Assembly (NCBI GenBank): GCA_964636325.1
Contig: CAZWRV010000084.1
Location: 1 to 29,621, forward strand
Length of the DNA stretch: 29,621 bases
Direction of reading: 5' to 3'
Origin: CAZWRV01 sp964636325
GTDB taxonomy: Bacteria > Verrucomicrobiota > Lentisphaeria > Victivallales > GWF2-50-93
A program made the position numbers and the translations under genes. Below are positions 24,114-29,621 of the stretch, piece after piece. The number at the start of each line of letters is the position of its first letter. The first letter of the stretch is position 1. A model generated the notes under the pieces. That model saw nothing but the letters and a program-made list of their open reading frames with translations, did no database searches and was not told the origin of the DNA.

Positions 24114-25538
24114 TCATGGGCCGGAAGGGATCCTGCCGCCGGCGGAAGCGAAATTCGGCACGGACTCCGCAGCCTTCCTGATGGGCGCGTCCTGGAGGTC
24201 GATGTCGACGTCTGTGACCCATGCGGTCCCCTTACCCTCCAGTACGACATCGAACCACAGCAGATAGTCGAAGTCCTCCTCGGGAACTTCCAGGGACGGG
24301 ACAGTGATCGGGAGCCAGCATCCGGTGCTGCCGTTAACCGGTTTGCTTTCAAGGGTCTTAGTCCATTCGACATGAGGAGTCGGATGCCAGACGAAAGTAT
24401 GGTATCTGAGACGGATGAAGAGCCCCCTGCCCTCCGCGCCTTCGGTCTTCACAAGCGCTTTTATCTTCAGAAGCTTTTTCGCCGGAATCTGCGTCGGAGG
24501 CTCGGCGCTCCACACCAGAGCATCGCCCTTGTCGTTCCAGAGCCGGAGCGAGCCCTTGGTCCTGTGCCCGGCCTCGCGGTCCCAGACCTTGTGCGGCGGC
24601 TTCTGGCGGAACCCGGAGGAATCGTCCGCGCCACCGATGTCCACAGCGCACATGAACGAGTTCATCCCGAGCGCCAGGCGCGGATAATCGTGCCTTTCCC
24701 TGTCCTCTTCCGTCACCGGGATCCTGCGCGCCTTCGCCTTGAGGGCCGCTGAATCCTTGTCGGAGAGATACTTTATCAAATACTCGAACTCGATTTTCCG
24801 CCCGGGCTCCACCGGCGCCGGGATCCGCGCCATGCAGTGAAGATCGTAATACATGTCGCAGATGCCCCAGAAAGGCTCATGGCTCGCCTTCAGCACCTCG
24901 ACCACAGGGCTGGCCTTTTCTCTTCCGAAGAAGCCGGCGACCGAGCCTTCGGCAAACCTCAAAGCTTCAAGCTTCCCTCCGTAGTGCATCAGGTGCTGAT
25001 GCGGAAACTCCCATACTGCGCCGTCCCGGTCCGTGATCAGCGTCCGGTCGAACTCCTTGTCCGGCGCGAACATGAAGCAGCGCCCGCACTTTCCCGGATA
25101 GATGTTGTTGTATTCGACGCCTGAGATATTCACTGGTTCATCGGCAGTGCAGGCGATGCAGGAACGGCATGTCCAGAAATATCTCGCCCGCATCTCGTCG
25201 GCGGAAAGCACCGCCTCTGTATAGGCCTCGAAGTTCCCGTCCTTGGATCGGCTGACTGCGCTAAGACGCAGCCTGGCGCCGCCGTCCATAATTTCATATT
25301 TCTTCCCGACAATCTTCTCGCAGAGGTGCGGGGGAAAGAGAAGGAGTTTCAGCCCGAGCGTGTAAGAAAGATGCGTCTCCTTCTTGAGCGACGTCAGCCT
25401 CGGACCGTCGTCAAGCGGCGACTTGAGCAGCCAGTCGATGTAGCCCTGGCTCGTCACATATGCGGCCGTACGCCCGCCGTCGTTGACCGCCCAGCAGCCC
25501 GGCCCGATGTCTTCGACAGTGAATGAAATCTCGCTCAT
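24114..25538 (-). CDS. Hypothetical 474-residue protein, probable carbohydrate-related beta-rich protein
   Basis: No signal peptide or membrane segment is visible. The sequence is rich in aromatic residues and short strands. A central cysteine cluster occurs in YFWTCRSCIACTADEP and IYPGKCGRCFMFAP (CxxCxxC plus CxxC), which could bind a metal. Long hydrophilic strands near the C-terminus (RLRYHTFVWHPTPHVEWTKT, LPITVPSLEVPEEDFDYLLW, TAWVTDVDIDL) resemble a carbohydrate-binding-module-like beta sandwich. I do not recognise the family. The linkage to a GntR/LacI-type regulator suggests a role in carbohydrate metabolism, which is inference. The start ATG 25538 has only weak purine-rich sequence upstream; a MITE-like element begins 120 bp upstream. 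Confidence 0.65.
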   Translation of the reverse strand: MSEISFTVEDIGPGCWAVNDGGRTAAYVTSQGYIDWLLKSPLDDGPRLTSLKKETHLSYTLGLKLLLFPPHLCEKIVGKKYEIMDGGARLRLSAVSRSKDGNFEAYTEAVLSADEMRARYFWTCRSCIACTADEPVNISGVEYNNIYPGKCGRCFMFAPDKEFDRTLITDRDGAVWEFPHQHLMHYGGKLEALRFAEGSVAGFFGREKASPVVEVLKASHEPFWGICDMYYDLHCMARIPAPVEPGRKIEFEYLIKYLSDKDSAALKAKARRIPVTEEDRERHDYPRLALGMNSFMCAVDIGGADDSSGFRQKPPHKVWDREAGHRTKGSLRLWNDKGDALVWSAEPPTQIPAKKLLKIKALVKTEGAEGRGLFIRLRYHTFVWHPTPHVEWTKTLESKPVNGSTGCWLPITVPSLEVPEEDFDYLLWFDVVLEGKGTAWVTDVDIDLQDAPIRKAAESVPNFASAGGRIPSGP

Positions 25539-25659
25539 GTCTTGTCTCGTTGGTGGTTGTCGGTTGATAGCTGTTCGTATATGAGTTCAGAAAATCCAAA
25601 TCGCAAATTCCGGCAGTCAAAAGCTGTAAAAAATCATCGGCCCTGCAGCTCCGTCCGAA

Positions 25660-25935
25660 TTATACTCCTTTAGGCTGAAAAATTTACATTTTGATTGCGG
25701 AGATTTTGGATTTTGCTTCGCATTCTGAGAGGCCGCCGATACCGGGGTATCGAAGGCTCTCGAAGGGTGCGGAGCAAAACCGAAAGACCGCAACCGCCTT
25801 GCGGCGAGCATCTTTGGGCCGTATTTTTCCGTTCCTTCCTCGGACGACATTCATGTCGCCGCTCGGTCGGAACGAAAAAATCCAATCCCAAATCTGGCTC
25901 GTCAAAACGTAAATTTTCACGCTAAAGGAGTATAA
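25660..25935. mobile_element. MITE-like element with about 34-bp terminal inverted repeats
   Basis: The ends (25660-25695 and 25901-25935) are inverted copies: TTATACTCCTTTAG ... AAATTTACATTTTGA against the complement with GTTTTGA. The 276-bp body encodes nothing credible and folds into two long hairpins. One runs from TTTTGCTTCGCA to TGCGGAGCAAAA around CGATACCGGGGTATCG; the other pairs CCGTTCC...CGACAT with ATGTCG...GGAACG. No transposase is present, so it would be non-autonomous. A mini-copy lies at 13663-13709. Both ends carry outward-reading CTAAAGGAGTATAA, which looks like a ribosome-binding site with a TATAAT-like box. Confidence 0.75.
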
Positions 25936-26003
25936 ATTTGCCTTTCCATGAGCCGGGATTTATAGTAGAAACAGCAATGGCAATAATTACCTTTGGAGGG
26001 AAA

Positions 26004-26552
26004 ATGTTCAGCTTCCTGGAGGGCGATCTGAAGTTCTACTGGCTGTGCGCGATATTCGGCGCCATGGTGTTCGTGATACTCATGGCGTTTTCGTTTTTCG
26101 GAGGGCACGGGGGGGAGGTTCCAGACGGCGACACCACGACCGAGCACCCCGATGCGGGCGTCGGCTTCCAGCTCTTTTCGTTCCGGTCGGCGGTCGCGTT
26201 CGTCACGTTCTTCGGGTGGGGCGGCGTGATCTACGGGAAGGGCGGCCCCGCAGGATTCCTCGTGGCCCTGGCCTGCGGCATCCTGATGATGTTCGTCACA
26301 GCCTCGGCCTTCTACTTCATGATGAGGATGGAGCAGAGCGGGAACATCCATCCCAAGGACTACGTCAACTGCACCGGCAAAGTCTACCTCTCAATTCCCG
26401 GAGGAAGAACCGCCCCTGGAAAGATTTCCGTGACGGTCAGGGGCTGCCTCAGGGAAATCGAGGCCGTCTCCGACGAGGAGCTGCCGACTGGCACCGCCGT
26501 CACGGTCGTGTCCCACGTCGAAGGGCAGAGGTTCCTGGTCAGGAAAATATAG
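26004..26552 (+). CDS. NfeD-like membrane protein with C-terminal OB-fold
   Basis: This is about 182 residues from ATG 26004, preceded by GGAGGG at 4-nt spacing. Three membrane segments (YWLCAIFGAMVFVILMAF, FRSAVAFVTFFGWGGVIY, GFLVALACGILMMFVTASAF) are followed by a soluble domain. That domain (TGKVYLSIPGGRTAPGKISV, EIEAVSDEELPTGTAVTVVS, EGQRFLVRKI) has the NfeD OB-fold pattern. NfeD proteins partner stomatin/flotillin-like proteins in membrane microdomains; no such partner is in the window. A longer version from TTG 25938 would add 22 residues and use the AAAGGAG inside the MITE end. Confidence 0.72.
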   Translation: MFSFLEGDLKFYWLCAIFGAMVFVILMAFSFFGGHGGEVPDGDTTTEHPDAGVGFQLFSFRSAVAFVTFFGWGGVIYGKGGPAGFLVALACGILMMFVTASAFYFMMRMEQSGNIHPKDYVNCTGKVYLSIPGGRTAPGKISVTVRGCLREIEAVSDEELPTGTAVTVVSHVEGQRFLVRKI

Positions 26553-26635
26553 GCCTGCACCTGGCCCTGCCTCGAAGCGGCGGAGCTCTATTTCCGGTTA
26601 CAACACCCAGTAGGCGGGGACGACCCGCGCCGTAA

Positions 26636-26674
26636 AATGAAAAGCCCGGAGCGCGGCATCATGCGTCTCCGGGC
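26636..26674 (-). terminator. Intrinsic terminator of glnN
   Basis: On the minus strand GCCCGGAG and CTCCGGGC form an 8-bp GC stem (26644-26651 with 26667-26674), followed by TTTTCATTTTA. It lies about 24 nt after the glnN stop and would also separate it from the convergent NfeD-like gene. Confidence 0.85.
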
Positions 26675-26697
26675 GATGTTCAGGCTTTATTCGCCGG

Positions 26698-28839
26698 TCA
26701 GTATATGAAGAGGAGCTCGCCGTATTTGGGAAGCGGCCAGATCGCGTCGTCGATCTCCGCCTCGAGGGCGTCGACGGCCGAACGGACGACGTCGAGCGTC
26801 GTGCGGATGCCGTCGATGTCCTTGGCGGACAGGCACTTCTCCATCTTCTCCACGCCTTCCGAAAGGTCCTCGATGAGGCCTCCGAGCTTTTCGAGGGCGT
26901 TCTTCTGAGGCCCCATTCCGCTCTTGACGCCCAGAGACCTCAGCTTGAGGATGCTGTCGAGGAGGGCGTTCTGCTGGCGGACAGCTACCGGCATGATCAC
27001 CGTCTTGGCTATGTCGAGCGCCACCCTGCCCTCGATCGTGATCGTCTTGGCGTATTCTTCTATATAAACCTCGTACCGCGAGTGCAGCTCGGTCTTGCTG
27101 AGGACCTTGTATTTCGAGAAGAGTTTCTCGGTCTTGTCCAGCATGAGTGTCTTCAGGGATTCCGGCGTCTTCCTGAGGTTGGGGAGGCCGCGCTTCTCGG
27201 CCTCCTTGTGCCAGGACTCCAGGTAGTTGTCGCCGTTGTAGATGATTCTCTTGTGCTTCTTGACGATGTTCTGAAGGATCTTCTGCAGTACGCCGTTCAT
27301 CTCGGACTTCTTCGCCTTTTCGAGCTGCGAGGCTATCTCGTCCAGCGACTCGGCTACGATGGTGTTGAGGGCTATGTTGGGTCCGGCGCAGGACTGGCTG
27401 GAGCCGACAGCGCGGAACTCGAACTTGTTGCCGGTGAAGGCGAAGGGGCTTGTGCGGTTGCGGTCGGTCGCGTCCCTCGGCAGGGAGGGCAGCGTGTCGA
27501 CACCGACATGCATGGTGCCGCCCTTCTTCGCCGACTTCGCGCCGCCCTTCTCGATCTGCTCTATGACGTCCGTGAGCTGGTCGCCCAGGAAGATCGAGAT
27601 GATTGCCGGAGGCGCCTCGTTGGCGCCGAGCCTGTGGTCGTTCCCGGCGTGGGCCACCGTCGCCCGGAGTATGTCCGCGTGACGGTCGACCGCCTGGAGT
27701 ATCGCGCAGAGGAACGTGAGGAAGATGGCGTTATCGTGCGGATCGTGCCCGGGCTCGAGGAGGTTGCGGCCGTCGGCCGTGACGAGCGACCAGTTGTTGT
27801 GCTTGCCGGATCCGTTAACGCCCTTGAACGGCTTTTCGTGCAGGAGGCAGACCAGGCCGTGCCTGTTGGCGACATGGCGCATGGCCTCCATGACTATCAT
27901 GTTGTGGTCGACTGCGAGGTTAAGGGTCTCGAAGATCGGCGCCAGCTCGAACTGGGCCGGAGAAACCTCGTTGTGGCGCGTCTTCGCGGGTATCCCCAGC
28001 TTCCAGAGATGGTGGTCGAGATCGGTCATGAAGTTGAGGATGCGCTCCCTGATCGGGCCGAAGTAGTGATCCTCCATCTGCTGGTGCTTTGCCGGAACCC
28101 TGCCGAAGAGCGTGCGGCCGGTCTGGATGAGGTCCGGGCGGGCCATGTAAAGCTCCTTGTCGACGAGGAAGTATTCCTGTTCGGGGCCGAGGGTCGAGAG
28201 GACCATGCCCTCGCAGTCGGCGCCGAAGCACTTCAGTATCCTCTTGGATTGGGCGGAGACCGCCTGCATGGAGCGCAGGAGCGGGGTCTTCTTGTCGAGC
28301 GCCTCTCCGGTGTAGGAGCAGAAGGCCGTCGGAATGCAGAGGACCGCCCCGGTCTCGGAGCGCTTTATGAACGCCGGGCTTGTAGGATCCCAGGCCGTGT
28401 AGCCGCGGGCCTCGAAGGTCGCCCTTATCCCGCCAGACGGGAAGCTGGACGCATCGGGCTCGCCCTTGATCAGCGACTTGCCCGAGAAGTCCATCATCAC
28501 GCCGCCCTCGAAGTCGGGCTCGATGAACGCATCGTGCTTCTCGGCCGTCGAGCCGGTCAGAGGCTGGAACCAGTGCGTGTAGTGGCTGGCGCCCTTGCTT
28601 ATAGCCCAGCGCTTCATCGCGTTCGCCACGTCGTCCGCTATCCCGGCGTCGATCGGAGCGCCCTGTCGTATCGTCGAAAGCAGTTTCCTGTAGACCTGCT
28701 TCGGCAGGTAGTCCTTCATCGTCTTGAGGTTGAAGACGTCCTCGCCGTATATTTCCGTGATCGGCGACTCGCTCCCCTCGTTCCTCACCGCGGCCTTCCT
28801 CGCCGCGATGTTCGCAACCGCATTCTTCCTCAGCATCAT
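26698..28839 (-). CDS. glnN: Type III glutamine synthetase (GlnN)
   Basis: The protein is about 713 residues, in the 700-730 range that marks GSIII and far longer than GSI. GSIII forms ATP-dependent glutamine from glutamate and ammonia as a double-ring dodecamer. Signatures include GPEQEYFLVDK, KTRHNEVSPAQFELAPIFE (catalytic Glu residues), GVNGSGKHNNWSL (ATP/Glu loop), GNDHRLGANEAPPAIISIFLG and NRTSPFAFTGNKFEFRAVGSSQ. The ATG at 28839 (followed by a second ATG at 28836) is chosen because AAGGAAGGAG lies 5 nt upstream. The frame extends to 28908 but runs through the untranslated leader. A sigma-54-like promoter lies upstream. It appears monocistronic. Confidence 0.96.
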   Translation of the reverse strand: MMLRKNAVANIAARKAAVRNEGSESPITEIYGEDVFNLKTMKDYLPKQVYRKLLSTIRQGAPIDAGIADDVANAMKRWAISKGASHYTHWFQPLTGSTAEKHDAFIEPDFEGGVMMDFSGKSLIKGEPDASSFPSGGIRATFEARGYTAWDPTSPAFIKRSETGAVLCIPTAFCSYTGEALDKKTPLLRSMQAVSAQSKRILKCFGADCEGMVLSTLGPEQEYFLVDKELYMARPDLIQTGRTLFGRVPAKHQQMEDHYFGPIRERILNFMTDLDHHLWKLGIPAKTRHNEVSPAQFELAPIFETLNLAVDHNMIVMEAMRHVANRHGLVCLLHEKPFKGVNGSGKHNNWSLVTADGRNLLEPGHDPHDNAIFLTFLCAILQAVDRHADILRATVAHAGNDHRLGANEAPPAIISIFLGDQLTDVIEQIEKGGAKSAKKGGTMHVGVDTLPSLPRDATDRNRTSPFAFTGNKFEFRAVGSSQSCAGPNIALNTIVAESLDEIASQLEKAKKSEMNGVLQKILQNIVKKHKRIIYNGDNYLESWHKEAEKRGLPNLRKTPESLKTLMLDKTEKLFSKYKVLSKTELHSRYEVYIEEYAKTITIEGRVALDIAKTVIMPVAVRQQNALLDSILKLRSLGVKSGMGPQKNALEKLGGLIEDLSEGVEKMEKCLSAKDIDGIRTTLDVVRSAVDALEAEIDDAIWPLPKYGELLFIY

Positions 28840-28913
28840 GCACTCTCCTTCCTTAGGAATTGTCATTCTAGCGGATAAAATAAGTCCGAACAGAATTAGA
28901 ATCAGCAATATTA

Positions 28914-28929
28914 TGCAGATATGATGCCA
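28914..28929 (-). promoter_or_regulatory. Candidate sigma-54 promoter of glnN
   Basis: Minus-strand TGGCATCATATCTGCA matches the -24/-12 consensus TGGCAC-N5-TTGCW with the invariant GG-N10-GC intact and two mismatches. Transcription would begin near 28903, giving a leader of about 65 nt. The same bases lie in a perfect inverted repeat GCAGATAT-N8-ATATCTGC (28915-28938). Confidence 0.55.
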
Positions 28930-28939
28930 GATATCTGCG

Positions 28940-28981
28940 TTAAGTTATAAGTCTATTATAACCATTATATTATCACTTAAC
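28940..28981. promoter_or_regulatory. AT-rich palindrome upstream of glnN promoter
   Basis: GTTAAGT and ACTTAAC flank an AT-rich core with TTATAA/TTATAT repeats, directly upstream of the sigma-54-like site. It contains several TATAAT-like boxes, so it may hold a sigma-70 promoter or a regulator site. Between here and 29165 no gene is credible. Confidence 0.4.
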
Positions 28982-29164
28982 TTCTGAAAAAACAGGAGCT
29001 TGTTTCCACCAACATATCCACATTTTTGTATTAAAACAAGGAAGTCCGTCACATTTTTGTAATATGCGCGCCGCGCCGGCGCCGCGGCTGGAAAAATATT
29101 CCGGACATATTAGACTAATCAGAGCCTGCTCGACTGGCCGCTCCAGCTTTTTCGGCGAGAAGCA

Positions 29165-29621
29165 GTAGTTTGCGCGCGGCGCGCGCAAGCTGCTCAAGAG
29201 GCGGGTGCTCCAGCCGCCGAGAAGACGGTTGAATAGGATTCAACCCTCCACCCGCCGGGCGGCGGATATGAAAAGGATAATCGAGCTTCAGGAGAGTGCC
29301 GCTCTGGCGGGGAAATCCGCCAGTTCTGTCGGGGTGAAACTTAAAGTAGCGCAGGTATTCCTACCTGCGATGCCGCAGACAGGAATGTCTGCGTTACTTG
29401 AGGCGAGTTTCAGAGGAGTGGCCATCTGCGGTGCCCGCAGTTCTGTCGAACAGAAACTCGAAGTAGCGCAGGTATTCCTACCTGCGATGCCGCAGACAGG
29501 AATGCCTGCGTTACTTCAGGCGAGTTTCAGAGGAGTGGCCATCTGCGAGATTCGCAGTCCTGTCGAGCAGAAACTCGATGGAGGGCGAAGCCGTGCTGAG
29601 CCGCGGTTGAGCTTGGCTCAA
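29165..29621. repeat. Modular palindromic repeat array (right array)
   Basis: The array opens with TTGCGCGC-GGC-GCGCGCAA (about 29172-29190), then GGTTGAAT-AGG-ATTCAACC, then a CGCC/GGCG palindrome. Two copies follow of the double-hairpin unit with GCAGGTATTCCTACCTGC and GCAGACAGGAATGTCTGC (29346-29398 and 29463-29516, the second reading TGCCTGC in its last arm). Each is followed by a CGAGTTTCAGAGGAGTGGCC unit containing a CTGCG-N-CGCAG hairpin and closing with GAAACTCG. The window ends inside GGTTGAGC-TTG-GCTCAA. It is the inverted counterpart of 1100-1685. Confidence 0.85.

Noticed and set aside
25617..25920. Several 60-80 codon ORFs on both strands in the MITE-like element
   Set aside because: They follow the hairpin arms and terminal repeats; no ribosome-binding site or domain supports them.
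27082..28878. A 598-codon open frame on the plus strand opposite glnN
   Set aside because: It is antisense to a complete, well-supported glutamine synthetase. Its composition (Arg/Leu/Val/Glu-rich, no domain) is what GC-rich codon use gives on the opposite strand.
28973..29197. A 74-codon minus-strand ORF upstream of glnN
   Set aside because: It spans the repeat edge and a CG-rich palindrome, and looks random.
29300..29560. Possible CRISPR array in the right-hand repeats
   Set aside because: Only two units occur, the repeated part is longer than the spacing, the between-unit sequence is itself repeated, and no cas gene is present.

Overview
The window is a high-GC stretch of a Gram-negative chromosome. 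It holds about 22 protein genes, one tRNA gene, and an unusually rich set of short palindromic and dispersed repeats. The double-membrane lifestyle is inferred from an ExbB/ExbD/TonB-type energy-transduction operon, a lipid-linked-sugar/O-antigen type cluster and secreted proteins. A GntR-HTH regulator with a LacI-type sensor domain, a type III glutamine synthetase, a split FeoB and GC-rich modular repeats together suggest the PVC superphylum, most likely a Lentisphaerota-like organism. That placement is inference from gene style, not from a marker gene.

Region 1 (1-8520) is a surface-polysaccharide locus. On the minus strand, reading from 5137 down, it has a GT4 glycosyltransferase, a sugar N-formyltransferase-like protein and an O-antigen ligase/polymerase-like membrane protein. 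After a repeat array comes a GT39-like membrane glycosyltransferase. On the plus strand, divergent from this, are a second GT4 enzyme, UDP-GlcNAc 2-epimerase (wecB) and an FkbM methyltransferase. The shared intergenic region (5138-5365) carries two strong hairpins. Region 2 (8722-13633) has a class I methyltransferase (minus), then exbB-exbD-tonB-like genes and a secreted protein with a DnaJ-like double CxxC motif (plus), then a small DUF6941-like gene (minus). Region 3 (13732-16179, minus) is a ferrous-iron uptake operon in which FeoB is split into a G-protein ORF and a membrane ORF. They are followed by a DtxR-dimerisation/FeoA fusion that has no DNA-binding domain. A tRNA-Leu(TAA) gene follows on the plus strand.

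Region 4 (16899-20977) contains a GNAT acetyltransferase overlapping an ATP-grasp ligase, a second ATP-grasp ligase, and a divergent C39/papain-like cysteine peptidase. This is the best candidate in the window for an undescribed small-molecule or peptide-modifying pathway. Region 5 (21127-26552) has bioF, a dead brnTA toxin-antitoxin remnant sandwiched between repeat copies, the GntR/LacI-type regulator, a short ORF, a 474-residue protein of unknown function, a 276-bp MITE-like element and an NfeD-like OB-fold membrane protein. Region 6 (26636-28940) is glnN with a clear terminator and a probable sigma-54 promoter. The window ends in another modular repeat array that is an inverted copy of the array near the left end.

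A recurring theme is short repeats placed at gene borders: modular hairpin arrays, a MITE with outward-facing ribosome-binding-site-like ends, and a 70-bp element found downstream of two unrelated genes. Several carry the likely ribosome-binding site of the adjacent gene.
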